64,000 nt of DNA from Usnea hakonensis (taxonomy: Eukaryota; Ascomycota; Lecanoromycetes; Lecanorales; Parmeliaceae): the NCBI GenBank assembly GCA_013423325.1, contig BLJB01000005.1, positions 186,001 through 250,000 on the forward strand. The letters are read 5' to 3'. The stretch's first letter is position 1. Each line of letters opens with the position of its first letter. The notes below the pieces were generated by a model. The model did not search any database. It saw only the letters and a program-made list of their open reading frames with translations, and was not told the origin of the DNA. Below are positions 47,400 to 60,549 of this stretch, piece by piece. A program made the position numbers and the translations under genes.

Positions 47400-47928
47400 G
47401 GTTGTGTGAGGGTAGGGGGTTGGGGGATAGGTGGTGCGTTGGGGATCTGCTACCTTATGGTAGACATGTTTCGGTGTTAGGGATTAACCAACTCGTGCTG
47501 TCTATTTTGGCAGGTCATGTTGAGTGGGGTTGTTCCACACTGTAACTTGAACTAAGGTGAGGTAGCTTGTCAAGAGTTTGCTATGCTAAAGTAAAGCTCA
47601 CTACCAGATCTATACATTCTGTTTAGAGCTGTATTAATCCTCGTTGCACCAGTTGCAGAGAAGAACATTCTTGGCTCATCAATGTCGTCGCTTGCCTTCA
47701 CAAGCTAGCTCTGCGCTAAAGTCCACAACGCTCGCCTCGCTCGCTAATTTTCAACCTGATTTTTAAAGCACCTCCTTCGTTAAAGGTGGCCGACGAAGTA
47801 ATAGAATACAAGGACGGGTCATGGTGTTGGAAGATGGATTTTTCCATCCCACAAATGGTGCCGAAGCCCATGGAGGCGGGCAAAAATCGTGAGTTGATCG
47901 CCGATTACTGTGATCAAAGATGAGACCT
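47400..47928. other. Intergenic between two minus-strand genes
   Basis: About 530 bp holding the promoter of the riboside kinase and the 3' flank of the bromodomain gene. A G-rich run continues to about 47440. No gene is seen. Confidence 0.45.
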
Positions 47929-50891
47929 TTACTCCTCCTCACTCTCAGAACTCTCGTCTTCTCCACTGCTCTCTTGACCTGCTACTGGGTCGCCATCTGT
48001 ATCCAAGGGTAAGCATTATGTCACGTACAGCTAGTCTAGAGGAAGCACTCACAGCTGGGAGCAGAGCCCCCTTTCTGGAACGCAGACAGACCACTCTGGA
48101 CTTGGGCAATTCGAGCGTCTTGCTCAGTCTTACTCATGGGCTTATTCTTTTTCCGTGTCGGTGCTGCGCTAGATGCCGCCGGAGCTGAACGAGCGGGTGC
48201 ATCGTCGGAACGGGGTGCATGCTTTCGTACAAAGACCAGAAGTTTGTGGAGAACTTCGTCCGACAGCTCATCAATGTCAAGCTCAAGCTCATCATCCTGC
48301 ACGCCCTGCTTTGTCGATATAAATCAGTGTCTGCTGCATCTTTGGAGACGGCCTCGAGAGATTATTGCAAGCGACAAGGTACATGGATCCAGTCTTACCT
48401 GTAGATTTGGCATGTTTTCTCGGATGATTCTCAGCGCAGTCGCCATTTTGGTTTCTGACAGGCTGTTGATGCGATTCGAGATATCCTGCTTCTGCTCGTA
48501 GGTGACATATGGCGTCTTTTCTTTCTTGGCGGGCTTTGAAGCGGCCTTCTTTTCGGTCTTGGCGGGGGCGGCGGCTTTTTTCGTCTCTTTGCGATTAGGC
48601 TTGGCTCCCTTCGTCGCTTTCTTGCTGGATGCTGGAGGTGACTTCTTTTTCTGGGTGATCAGCTCAACCTGTCTCGACATGGCAGCAATTTGCTGCTGCA
48701 ATTTAGAAAGTTGAGTCTGCTCTTGATCCTCTTCCTCCTCCTCCTCGTCTTCTTCATCACTATCCTCCGGCTCAGAACTGCCGGCGGATTGAGGACCAGA
48801 GCTTGGCGTGTTCGCTTCGATCCAGTCCCGCTTTTTGGCCCATTCACTGTCAAATACCTTTTCAAGCTCATGCCCGGCAATATTGATGGGATCACTTGGG
48901 GGGTTGAAGCGGTAGCAGTTTTGGAACATCTGACGAGCGTCGGCCTCAAATTCCTTGGCGTTTTCATACTCGCCGTGATCCAATTTCGCCTTCATAGTAC
49001 CAAGGTCCATAGGCTTCTTGATAATGCTATGATAGGTCGGAATATTCAGAGCAACAGGGTCGACTGCCGTCAAAAAAGGCCATGAGATGTTACTGTACTT
49101 TGTCTTTACGAATTCGGCCAAAAGCTTGTCACAGAATTTCAATTCCCATTGGTACTTCTTTTTCTTTGGCTTCTGGTTCGCGTAAGGTAGATCCCGCGGC
49201 GCGGGTGGATGGATCTCGCGCTTTGGCCGACCGTCCCCTAAGGTTGAGTCGCGACGGATCAGAGGTATGCCTTGAGGATTAAGTGCAAATGTCTGCGGAG
49301 AGGCCGCCGAGACAGGCGATCGGGCAGGCCCCGGCAATACAGATCGTGATTCTCGTCGAGGCAGTGACACCTTGGTTGCTGCTGGAACAATTGCCTTCTT
49401 CTTTCTGTCGGCCGGACTCGGCTCAGAGACATCAGGTCCCGGTATCTTTGACATATTCTTATCGAACGAGGCTTTCATCTCATACGCCAACTTAGTGAAA
49501 GGGCTCTCACGACCATTGAAGGCCTCGCAGTTCTGTATTATCAGATCGAAATCCTCCGTGAATGCCTCCACAGTAGAGTACTTGTTCCCCTTCAGATTCT
49601 CCTCCAGAGTTTTCAAATCCATAGGCTTAGTGATGACGTTTGGGTAGCTAGGAATGTTCAAGGCCACGTAATCGACAGGTAATCGAAAAGCGGTAGAGGA
49701 TTGGATGCGCTTGACATTTTGAATAGTCCGCATACAGTGCTTGTGCTGGAGCTGCGTCATTGGAGGTGCGGACGTTTGGGCCTCTTCTGTGCCGTTAACC
49801 TGGGTATTGATCGCTGGCCGCTCGGGAACCTTGAAGTCTGAGGTAGAGTCCTGTTCAGTTTTTGATCGCTTGGCCACTGGTCCATCTTCTATATCATCCT
49901 CCTCGCGTTCTCTGGCCACTTTCGCCGAAGAAGACGGCGCATCTTGCATGATCTCGTCGGCCACCTGATTCTCTGGCTCCACCGCTGGTGAGGATGTCTC
50001 TGCCTGGACAATCGGGGACGGCGCCGGATCTAAGGGTGCCTCAGTTGATGTACCTTCGGGTACGGGGACCGGAGGATGGTGAGGGAAGTCTTTTGTAGGT
50101 ATCGAGGTAGCTTCTTCTAAAGGTTGCGAAGCAGGAGCGCCGTCTTCGCTGAGCGACGGAGCTACCACAGGATTTGGAGACGTTGCGGACTCAGTCTGAG
50201 GCTCATGAGAAGCTGAAGCTGAAGCTGAAGCTGCCGCAGTAGACTCCCTCTGTGGTTGTAGCTCCAAGGTCACAGAGATCGGATCCGATGCGCCGGAGGC
50301 CACCCCGTTGGCTAATTCTGTGTCAGTGATGAAATCCTGCTGCGCATTCTCCTCCTCGACTTTGGCGGTCTGCTCCTGACTCGCGGATCGAGTTTCTTCG
50401 GCAAGATCGGGAGCAGGCTGCTGTACAAGGGCAGGTGAGGGTTCAACTTGCGTGGCGTTGAGCTTTGTTGGAGAGCGCTCAACGTTGTCGTCTGGCGCAG
50501 ACTGGCTCGATGACAATGGGCGGCTGTCTTCAGTTTCTCCGGAGTTGGGAAGACTTGAGCTCGGTTCAAGGGATTCCTGAGTATCGTTCAGATGAATGTC
50601 TGCGCGATCGATACCATTGGTCATAGATGGTTCAAAGTCATGCGCATTGATACGCGAATTTGTGTCGTGAGCTGAGGTGTTTAGGGAGGTTGCCGAGCTC
50701 AGTGATGAGTCTTTGAGGTGATGTCCATTTGGTAATCTATTACAATAGACAAGTCATTAGTGTCTCAGCGCAAAGACTGAGTGACTCAGCAAGCAGACTC
50801 ACTCATGGTCATGAGCAGCGAAATTTATCTGGTCCTGCTCAACGCCGAACTTGCCCTCAAAGGTGCCATGTTCCGGCTCAGATAAGGCCAT
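47929..50891 (-). CDS. bdf1: BET-family double-bromodomain protein (Bdf1-like)
   Basis: Four exons (50891-50803, 50736-48399, 48305-48053, 47996-47929) encode 915 residues. The true ATG is at 50891, upstream of the large open frame. Two bromodomains are present. The first, near residues 360-450, has FRLPVDYVALNIPSYPNVI and NCEAFNG. The second, near 560-660, has DPVALNIPTYHSIIKKPMDL and NCYRFN. Both keep the acetyl-lysine-binding Asn. An acidic stretch and a Lys-rich segment follow, then the ET domain (VTYEQKQDISNRINSLSETKM...ELELDIDELSDEVL, about 770-845), which is split by an intron. The C-terminus is Ser/Glu-rich (SSGEDESSESEEE). In yeast, Bdf1 binds acetylated histones and links to TFIID and SWR1. 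Residues 70-330 are Ser/Glu/Pro-rich and probably disordered. Confidence 0.95.
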
Positions 50892-52837
50892 AGCGTCTAT
50901 TGACTTTGACAAGGCAGTCGCGACGGGTGACAGGGGAAGTCACAGGTAAGCTTGAGGAGATGAAGATGCTGGAGGGGATTGCTCAAGTGATAAGGATGCG
51001 CGATCTTCGCGAGAGGTGACTGTCAAACACAGGGATATTGAGACCGAAGTGGGAAATGATTGAATCGTGATGGCCTTGGAGTGTTCCAGCAGGCAAATAA
51101 AGAAGCCGCAAGAGAGAATGAATGATGAGATGAAATAGAGGCAAGGCTTGAACTTTTATTAATTTGAAGTCGTAGAGGGTTTCAATGATTTGTTATTCTC
51201 GACACGAACAAGTCTTGGCGTTATTGTATACCCTCAGTTTTGCCGACTCAGTTGCGGAGTCGCGGAATATGAAGGCGCGTGAGGTTGGTCTTACTAATCA
51301 AAGAGACCGCGTTCAAGGTAGCTTTAAGGTAAGGCTGTGGCTGAGAATCAATAAACCAATGAGAATGAGAGAGAGATGAAAAAGTTATGCAGGTCACGAG
51401 ACTCTAATGCTGGAGCCTGAATATGGATATGCGTTGGCCAAAGAGGTCGGAGGACAAGGGCGGGTGACCGAGGTTGTTAAGTAGTATAAGTGGTGAGATG
51501 TGCTGAGACTATTAGGCGACTGACAACTTGGTCTCTTTTTTTTTTGGCCCTTTTTTTTGGCTCTCCTCTTTTTTTATTTTTGTTCAGGAGTGGGAAAAAG
51601 AAAATTACAGCTTAAGTTCGTTTAAGTATGAGAACAACAACGCACTTGATTATTAGCGGCTTAGCCCCGCCTCGTGCAGGGTTTAATTACCAATCATAAA
51701 CCTTGCTTGTGTTTAACGGAAAATGTATTCACCCCCTATCTCACGCCTAGTCCTTTCTCTTCTCCTTCCTTCCTCCTTTTCCACAACACCTCTTCACTTT
51801 TCATACCTCATCACTCTTCACTCACAATCACCACCATCTCACTGTGTCGCGTTATATCCTTTCTGACATCTTGAAATGCCTTATCGCTTCTAGTGTTGTG
51901 TTGATTTTGATTTCCCTCAAAGTCAGGATGTCCACGGCCCGTTTCTTCCGAGACTGCCCCGCATTTGACTCATCTTTTCCTCTGTCTTGAAGGGTGAAAA
52001 CCATGGAGGTAAAATATACTTGGCCAGTCAAGCCAGCTGTCTGTATCCCAATCACTCCAAAACCCCTCACCCACATCAGAGCATAGCCATACGATTACTT
52101 AGTACATGTCAGCATAGGCTCAAAGCTAGGCAATGCCAGAATGACAGCTTCGTCGCGAGAGCGCTTCCCATCTTCGCAAAGTGACAGCCCTGCAGTGGCC
52201 CTGCATATCTCTGGAGTGGCTGAGAATAGGCAACAACAAATTAGATACGGAGTATTTGGCTGCGGCTTGAAGGGCACAATAAAAACAGCGCTGTAGAAAG
52301 GATATTTTCATCACCAGCAAATAGTAATGTAAAAGTCGTATTGTGCTGGAATAGAAGTTGGATCTGCACGGGGCTGTCTATCTGCCTGGCAGATGCTTAA
52401 GGATGGATCCATAAGGTAGCTAACGAGGTCCATGTCTTCGAGTGGGGACAAAAGATTTGATTTGACCAAACCTTTATCAAGTGATTACTGATACAGGTAG
52501 AGAGATAGTAGAATACTCGGTGTTCATGTCCGTGAGGTTAATAGTGGGATTTGCAGGACATGCGGAGTAGAGCGCACATAAGATATAGAGGGTAAGATCA
52601 TAGAGCATGAGGATTAGGTACTTGGCTTCTTGTTGGAGACTGGTGAGGTAGGAATAGTACGGAGAAGGGAATACGAGTACGGGTGATCCCACGGACTTGG
52701 CGCGCAATATAATTTATCCGTAAAAATAAAAATAATTAATAAACCTCAGGAAAAATCGACAGTGTAGTGCGTGACCTCTGCGCCTCCTGCTGATTCGCTC
52801 AAAGGGCCAATAACACTTAAAGAAGACATCAATTATA
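50892..52837. other. Long divergent intergenic region between the BET and Utp5 genes
   Basis: About 1.9 kb with no supported gene. It has T-rich runs at 51533-51577, a pyrimidine-rich tract at 51755-51850 and TACGGAGTA near 52246. The length suits a long 5' leader for the bromodomain gene. Confidence 0.45.
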
Positions 52838-55500
52838 ATGGGAAACAAGAAATCAACCAAAGCTGTAGCCTCCAAGTTCTCCTCAATCGCAAATCCTGCA
52901 GCCTCTTCCAACACACTAACCGCCAACAAATCCTCCATCCTCAGATCCTCCTTCTCTCCCTTTCGGTTCCAGCTCTCCTTGTTCGCTTCCGTCATTCAAG
53001 CCTTCGATGCCCAGCACCTTCGCATACATGACACCAGCACTGGCCGATTACTCTGCGATCACACCGTCAGTCCAAAGGCTTCGATAACATGCTTGGACTG
53101 GGGCTACTATGGCGAAAATCACCGAGACCGGCACCACAAAGAATCAAAGAAGAAGCGGAAGCATAGCGAATTGGTCAATGGGGATGTGCCAAAGGCTCAG
53201 GATAGCGAAGTCGTGGTGGCTGTAGGAACGAGCGACTCCGAGGTGCACTTGTTCTCACCTGCAGAGGCGAAAGTCGTAGGATCCTTGAGGGAGGCACATA
53301 CCCAAGGCATAAGAGATTTCAAGTTCGCTAAAGATGGGTTGCACGCCGAGGGCTGGAGCATAGGCGGAGATGGGAGGCTCGTGCAATGGGATTTGAGAAA
53401 GAATAGAGTCTTGAGGTTGGAAAGACCTGACTACGATTCCTTGGCCAAACTGACAGCTCCAGAAATCTTTCACTGCCAAATGGATCTTTTAACACCTTGC
53501 GACCCTTGCAATCATCTGTAATATGTGCTTCACATCACGCCTACATCTTGGATCCAGAGTCTACGGAGCAGCCACAACTCTTCAATGCCTCCACCAACCC
53601 TGTCCACAGTATAGTAGATTCCACACCCAGATCCTCAAAGGGCGTCACTTTCTTGACTGCTGCAGAGAGCGACCATTTTATTAATGTCTTCAACTGTGAC
53701 TCCCCCATATTGATTGGCTCATTGCGGACTGAGAACGAAGTTGTTTCTTTGGACGTTTACTCTGAGTTGAGCCATTTGACCCAGGCTGAAAAGAACAAGG
53801 ACCTTTCGGTCCGAATGGTTCAACCACAAGAGGCGCTTGCTGCTGTTAATAAGGATGGGGTGCTGGAGGTTTTTCCTGAACCATTTGACTTCGGCAGCGC
53901 CGCTTCAAACAAGGAGCCGGAAAATCTAAAAGCAAGGATGAAGCAAAGGACCCGGAAAGCGGCTGCCCAAATCAGGATTCGAAGGTCCGATAATTCCGCG
54001 AGTATCATGCCATTGCTCAATGCTTCGTTCCAAGGAAATTTCATTACCTTGGCTTGGGCGGAAGGAGGTATCAACCTTCTCTTTGATATCATCCAATGGC
54101 GAGAAGAGGGCACCGGCAATCTCCTACTGAAAGAAATGACAGACATCATCAAGGGCAAGAGTGGCGGTGGCGTGGGAGGTGTTGTTATGAATGGGGTTAA
54201 GGATATGGGAAAGAGTCATGTCGACGAGTCTCGGACATTAGTGGTAAATGGCAGAGAGATAGAAAATGTGCCAATCAGGGACGATGTTCCAGAAGTCATA
54301 AATATCTCGAGCGGAGAAGAGGATAGCGAGTTTGAAGAAGATGGTGATCCACCACAAAGAGCCGAAGTCAGTGCGCAAGCTGAAGAGCAGGTCTCAGGAT
54401 CTGGTGCGGATGTCGAGATGGAGGATGTGGAGGCCGAAAGAATCGGCGTGCAAGCAGACCTAGATTCTAATGGTGCGCCTGGACAGGACGAAGAAGCAGG
54501 GGAGCTGTCTTTTGGAGATCTCATCCGAGCTAACGCTCCTGAGGCTGTCGATGTCCAAGCTAGCTTCGTAGATCCAGATTCAAATCCGCATAGTCTGGTG
54601 CCGGCCGGCGATCGAAGTCTGCAGCAACTTCCCTCCGGAATGTCGCTTGGTACGGTTCTAACGCAATCGCTCCGCACGAATGATGTCAATCTTCTAGAGA
54701 CTTGTTTCCACGTCAAAGATCTCGCCACGGTCCGCGCCACCATTGAACGTCTCGATTCGTCATTCGCTACTGTGCTTTTGCAACGACTAGCAGAGCGTCT
54801 CCACAGTAGACCAGGACGAGCTGGCAGCCTCATGGTCTGGATTCAATGGACCCTCATCGCTCACGGAGGATACCTCGCTGGACAGCCGGAGGTCATGAAA
54901 AAGCTCGCATCGCTTCATCGTGTCGTCAAAGACCGCGCAAATAGCTTGCACTCGTTGCTTTCATTAAAAGGCAAGTTGGACATGCTCGAGGCACAAATGC
55001 ATTTGAGGAAAGCCATGCAAGTTCGGTCAAGGGCGGCCAATGCTCTTGATGAGGATGACGAGGAAGGCGTTATCTATGTGGAAGGGCAGGAGGAGTCGAG
55101 TTCCGAGGAGGAAGGGGAGGCTCACGTGAAGCAAACCGCAAGCGATTCAACACGGTCAAAACCCGCAGCGAAGGCCCAAGATTTGACTGATGAGGCTGAG
55201 TATGATACGAGCGGTAGTGACGCAGACAGCGATGAGGAGGGTAGCGAAGAAGAGGCTCCTATGACTACGAACGGCATCGCTAATATGGAGGATGGAGACA
55301 GCGAGAGCGAGGATGAGGAGGAGGGCTTGTTTGACGAAGAGGCCTCCTCGACAGACAACGACTCGGTTGACGAAGCCTCAGAGGATGACATTGACCACGA
55401 CTCCATTGATGCCGATTCGAGCGAAGCCGAGACCTCCCCGCCGCCCAAAAGGCCGGCCAAATCGAAACTCAGCAATGGCATTGGTGCCAAGAAGCCATGA
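52838..55500 (+). CDS. utp5: U3 snoRNP-associated protein Utp5 (WDR43-like, Utp12 domain)
   Basis: Two exons (52838-53415 and 53457-55500) encode 873 residues. The 41-nt intron (GTTGGA..CTGACAG) was placed because the frame changes between the WD block WSIGGDGRLVQWDLRK and SSVICASHHAYILDPE. With it the two parts join in frame. The first 450 residues form the WD40-like propeller (FDAQHLRIHDTSTGRLL, SITCLDWGYYG). Residues about 589-704 are the Utp12 domain (LGTVLTQSLRTNDVNLLETC...WIQWTLIAHGGYL). The C-terminal 150 residues are highly acidic (DSESEDEEEGLFDEE) with a basic end. Utp5 belongs to the t-Utp/UtpA subcomplex that acts in the nucleolus on 18S pre-rRNA processing and rDNA transcription. 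Confidence 0.92.
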
Positions 55501-56079
55501 GCCATTAGCCCCCTATCATCACCATACAACAAACGACTGAACATTCATCCACAATTTCAGCATATGATGCAAACGAGCTAACGTTTGCTACCACGCACCC
55601 GTGAATCTCTTTTCCGTCTTTTCACCATCGGACCATTTTCATTGGCTAGCATGTATCTGCGGCGGGGCAAGAAGAAGCATCGGATAGGCCGGGTTGAGTG
55701 AGAATCTCGACTGTATTCTATGCATGATGACACGAGTGCATGGGTCAGGCGTACTGTGGATTGCCCTAGGCGAGAGGCATGCATGATATCCCCGGAGTTT
55801 GGTTTTTTGTTTTATTTTTTTTTTCTTCACTTGGGCTTCACGCAGGGCAAGGAGAGGAAGAAGGATTTGAGTACAGCTAGAGTATAATGAGAGGATCTCC
55901 CCATCTCCATTTAGGCAAACCCAAAGAAATCAAGTACGAAATAAACCATCCGCACGAAATGTGACACCTCAGAATCCCAAACCGCTATGCCATTAAAAAC
56001 AACAACAACAACAAAAACCCCAAATATTAAAAATACAAGCCAACACCCCCTCCCCCCTCCCCCCCTCCCCCCAAACCCT
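55501..56079. other. Intergenic, convergent 3' ends
   Basis: No gene is seen. A T-rich run (55801-55826) and an ACAACAACAACA repeat near 55999 are present, then a C-rich tract begins that continues into the next gene. Confidence 0.45.
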
Positions 56080-58565
56080 CTAACTCCCCCTCCTCCCCCC
56101 CATCCCACCCCTCTCCTCCCACCCCCTAACCCACTCCCCAATCTCAAACCCCACCCTCCTCAGCCTCCCCTCCCCCAACCCCTCCCTCTCCCCCCTCACA
56201 ATCACCGCCCGCGCATCCTCCAATCTAACCTCCACCCCCCCATTCCTCCCCCCCCCACTCTCTTTCCCCCCCTCCTCACCGCCCGTCCCAGGCACCCCAA
56301 CAGCCCCCTGCACCGCGACCGTGACGTCCGCGCCTACTATGTTGCGCCACAAGGTGGCGCCCCATTGCCAGTGGTCCATGGGGGAATACGCGTCGCGGAT
56401 CTCGACCCGGGAGGCGAACCAGTCCGCGAGGGTTACTTGGTAGCTGGGGACGAGGGCGATGGGGAGGGGGTGGTGGGGCGTGGGGGTGGTGGTGGTGTTG
56501 GAGGGTGGTTGGGGGGGTAAGGTGGTGGATGATTGGGGTAAGATGGTGGTGGTGGTGGTGGTGGAGGGGCGCGGGTGCGGTTTCTGGCGCGGTTTGGGGA
56601 AGGATTTGGGGGAGATGGGGGAGGGGGAGGACATGGGTGTGTCTTGGTCTTCTTCTTCTCCTTCTTCTTCGATTTCTTCTCCTTCCTGAATGTTCGCACC
56701 GGGGTCGTTGTTGGCGGCCGTGCTGGTGGATGATGGATCAGCGGCGTCGGTCTGGTTGGTATTGCTGCTGGTGCTACTTGTGATGTGCGCGATTAACTGC
56801 GTCGAGAGGGTATGGTAGGCGTCCATGAGGCGCAGGTAGGATTGGAAGGTCGGCGGGCTGGCGGGGTCCGGTTTCGGCGTTTGGAAAACGCGCGGCGCGT
56901 ACGAGGTCGAGAGGTTGCTTGATATGGTGGCTGTGAGGGCGTCGAGGGAGGCGGGGTCCGTGGCGTCGATGGCTATGATGAGGCCTCGGGGAGGAGAGGG
57001 GTTGGGAGTTTGGGCGGAAGCGGAGGTGGGCGTTGGAGGAGTCAAGGGGGGAGAGATTCTGGCTAAGATGCGGATTTTTCCGAGGGTGGGGATGGAGAGG
57101 ATCATGGCTTCGAGGGATTTGGCTTGCGTGTCGATGCCCATGTTGGTGGTGCTGGTTGGGGGATTTTGTAATGGGGCGAGGGTGAGGGAGTTTTCGGGGT
57201 GGTGTTGGGTGTTGTGGGGACGGGGAGGCGGGCCCATTGTGAAGGGGCTGTTGATGCTGGGGCCCATGAAGTCGGGACGGGGAAGGGATTGGCGCCGTTG
57301 GCCGGTCGGAAAGGCAAAAGGCGTGGCTGGATTGTTGGGGGCTCGGATGGGGGCGTACGAGGCGTTGGTGATGCGTCGACGTTTGGGATCCGGGCTTCTT
57401 GGAGAACTCTGGCTCGGTTCCGGCCTCTTGAAACGCGGCGAAGGCTGTCCTGCGTCCTGACGCTTGTATCTCGGGGAGCTCAGAGTGAGGGATGCAACAT
57501 TGGCTGAGGAGGGGCGATGGCGGTATCCGGCGGGAGTATTGCCGGTGGGAATGCTGGTAGGAGGGCTTCCCAGACTGCGCATGAAGCGGCCGGCGCTCGT
57601 CGCAGAGTTTGGAGGTTGGCTTGGGGAGTAAGGCGTTGCTGGGGGGTTCGAGAAGCCCGGACCAGGACCAGACATCATGGCTGAAGCGGCGATGCTACGA
57701 CCTCCGCACTTTTGGCACCTGCGTTGGTCGCCTTCGGCAGTAGTGGCTGCGAGACCGGAAACGGAGCTATTCCGAATGCTACGTCGAGGCTGATATCTGT
57801 AGTCAGGGTATTGTTTCTGATGACGGAGTTTCTCTTCCTGGTCAGGATCAGTATCATGGCTACATTCTCGTGACATGTCATCCACTTACGTCGGCTAGAA
57901 GCTTCCAATGTTCCTTGGTTTCTGTCGATGAGTTTCTCCAATGATCTCCGATGATTTTCGAGATCTCAGGATTTGCGAGACCTGGATTCTGAGCGACTAC
58001 GGCCTGTTGGTGGTGCTGGCGGTAAAGAATAAAAGCTGCAGAATGGTATGTCAGAAATTAAGAGAAACCCATTTCGTGACAGCGGTGAGGACGACTGTGA
58101 GGAGACTAGGGATGATGGAAGTCAAGAGGCAGCTTGCAGATAGAAAATGCACGTACCGTTTCTTGGTCGTGGAACCTTTGGATCCGGCTGACAGAGACAG
58201 ATCGAGCTTGGCGTATCTTCTTGCCACTTTTCTACCACACTTTTCCTAGGAATTGGCGACTGACTTGCTCTAGGAATCCTATTGCTTGTCCTTGATGCCT
58301 GGGACACGGAATGAATACGGTGTTTTGGCGATTCGTAGTCCTCCAGTGATTCTTCGGCCGGTGACGTCTGGACTCCTTCCTCTGGTGGGGAAGAAAAGTT
58401 TCTGGGAGCAGGGTTGGGGGACTTGTGTTCACTCGCTGCAGTTCTCGGCGTCTCGTCGGGCATGATCTTGGAGCTTATGAGGGTATCTGGTTGAATGGCC
58501 CATCGATCTCTGAGAGCTTGGTCAGAGAGAGCTGGAAGAAGAGGTAGTACTCGATGGAAGGACAT
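56080..58565 (-). CDS. HMG-box transcription factor
   Basis: Three exons (58565-58157, 58035-57890, 57837-56080) encode 770 residues. Exon 1 begins MSFHRVLPLLPALSDQALRD. The HMG box spans residues about 129-203: KVPRPRNAFILYRQ, NPEISKIIGDHWR, ETKEHWKLLADEEKLRHQ and YPDYRYQPRRS. It is of the fungal sequence-specific (MATA/Rox1/Ste11-like) type. A CQKCGG pair follows, then long Ser/Pro-rich disordered sequence. A conserved tail region has SLEAMILSIPTLGKIRILARISPPL. This layout matches fungal nuclear HMG regulators of development, of which Rfg1/Rox1-like proteins are best known, but I cannot name the orthologue. The final third has extreme strand composition with runs of Pro, Thr and Gly. Both introns keep the HMG box in frame. 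Confidence 0.9.
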
Positions 58566-59135
58566 TTGAAAAGAAGGCACATTGACATTGATAAGGAAAA
58601 AATGATATAATGCTTTGATGCTGGGAATGCAAGTCCGCAATCATGTATGAGGATTGTCAAAATGGAGTTGGAATGTAGAATGTAGAGCAAAAGATGTGCC
58701 TTTGTCTGTATCATCCGTTTCTGGTGGCTCGTCATAGCGTCTTTGATGCCCTTGTCTCTTGGGTTAAGCTAGTCTTGATTGCTCACGCCTCTAGTGGTCG
58801 GTTGCGGAGATTTGCTTGAGTCCTGAAGCAATTTTTCTCTCTTTTCTTTGTTCATTGTCTCTGCCGAACACGGAATTGGGCTTGATGAGACATTCCTACC
58901 AAGGAAATGCAAGAATGCGACAAAGAATGTAGGCGGCTAGGCGTATTCAAGACAAACAATTATTGCCTAGCTCAATCATATTTGACCTCTCCTGCTTTAT
59001 ACATACACTGGGTATCGATTTATGCCATCCGTATACGCTTTCGTCAAGACTCCTTCCGAGACCATAATGTCCTTAATAGCCGACGCCAAAGCCTATCAAA
59101 TTTATACTCGTAACCGTTTTATAGATTGTTTGTCA
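58566..59135. other. Intergenic upstream of the HMG-box gene
   Basis: About 570 bp between the HMG-box start and the 3' end of the SGNH hydrolase gene. I see no gene. Confidence 0.45.
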
Positions 59136-60549
59136 TCATGTCCGTTTATTTTCAGCAGCAGGATTCTGGGGTAGCGCAGTATCGTCATCTTCATAAATTT
59201 CCTCTACCTCGTCGGCAAACCAAGAAGTGGCGCGATTCGCAGCGATATCTTGAGCAATACCTTGTCCTATCATTCTCATGGCCTCTGGCCCCAAGTGCAT
59301 GTCGTCCCTAGTTCAATGTTAACGCTGACACCAAAATGGTGGAACGAGTGCTGACCAGAAGAGGTATTTGGCGGGGTCAGAGCAGCGATCCGCTGTCATA
59401 TCCTCTCCCAACACATTGTGGGCTTTATGGTTGGAGGTGACACAACCAGAGCGCACGTTCTCCCAGGGGGACTGGTTGGCGCCCATGCCATTGGCATCGC
59501 TCAAATGTGCAGCGGATAGTTGTTGCTCACGCACCTGGTCAAGTAACCACTCATTAGTGTTGTAGATGTACATTGAACCCCCCCTCCACCGGACAGCCCT
59601 CATATCTAACGCCCGATTCCACTGCTCGACGAGAAGAATGGCGTTCCTTTGATTCTCGCAGTGCGTATCTGAGCCCCAAGGGGCAGTCCTCATGGTATGC
59701 CACCCGGGTAAGAACGTGGTATCAATGGCTTCTGGTATGATGAGTTTCATGTCCAAAGGCCAGTTTTCTGATATCACGTCGAGTTGTTCGAAAAGCGCGT
59801 CCATGGTCTTTGTCACAGCGATTTCAGCCTCTTCAATCGCTTTTTCGGAATAATACCACAAATCCCATAATGAGAACCAGACGACAAAGACCGTTCCTCT
59901 TCGCTCAACTTGGCTTACTCGGCTGTTGTCATACTGCTTTTTCTCGAATGCCAGCCAGTGCTGTATCTGAGTCTTCAAATCTGCGAGCGGCTCGGCTGAT
60001 TCGATGTCTGTGATTGAGGTGCTGTTCGCCAATGTAGTGTTTGACATGGTGCTATTCAGTAGATCTCTATCAACAACCGCCCCACTGTATCCAAACTCCA
60101 ATGCACGAGGTAGCGATCTTGCGAAGTTATCATGATGAGCACACGAGATCTAAAAAATTGTCAGCATTCAGCCACCAGGAGCATCAGGAGAGGCCCACGC
60201 TTGAGCAAAGCCAATCTGTCCAGATTTTGCCTTGCGCGTCATCCCTTGTAGGTGCCTGTTCGCGCGATGGAGGATTGATGGGGTATTGACCGTTGTCGCT
60301 CCAAGAGTCACCAAAAACAATCAGTCGCCGAGGAGAATCGTCCCAGTGTAGCTTGATCTCAGTGTTGACAGATATACCGGGGAGCAGCCGCTCCAATCTG
60401 TTCTTAACGGGGTGGTCAGGAGACGAACGCGTGAGGAAGAGAATGCTGCATAGACTGAAGATGACGAAGGCTGCGAGACTTGTTGATCGAACAATCAGCT
60501 TGGATGGAGCCTGGTGGTGCACAGATCGAAAAGGGGAGCCAAGGACCAT
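59136..60549 (-). CDS. Membrane-anchored SGNH (GDSL-type) hydrolase
   Basis: Three exons (60549-60199, 60149-59356, 59307-59136) encode 438 residues. A membrane segment at about 18-40 (LIVRSTSLAAFVIFSLCSILFL) suggests a type II anchor. Block I of SGNH hydrolases is RLIVFGDSWSDNG, with nucleophile Ser82. TDWLCSSISCAHHDNFARS is the usual fungal spacing, and block V is WDDMHLGPEA with the catalytic Asp and His near 383-386. The enzymes cleave esters such as lipid or carbohydrate acetyl esters; the substrate is not evident. The frame contains SRVSQVERRGTVFVVWFSLWDLW, the fungal oxyanion-loop region. The second intron falls just before WDDMH and is required to reach the catalytic His. The C-terminal 30 residues are acidic. 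Confidence 0.88.

Noticed and set aside
46424..47409. Long plus-strand frames opposite the riboside kinase gene
   Set aside because: They are Pro/Arg-rich or Gly/Trp-rich shadows of a C-rich coding strand. The minus strand has the clear kinase motifs.
53497..53530. Frameshift in the Utp5 gene
   Set aside because: A 41-nt intron with proper donor, branch site and acceptor at 53416-53456 restores the frame, so no mutation is needed.
55987..57507. Plus-strand frames opposite the HMG-box gene
   Set aside because: Low-complexity Pro or Gly/Val/Trp sequence explained by strand composition; the minus strand carries the real gene.
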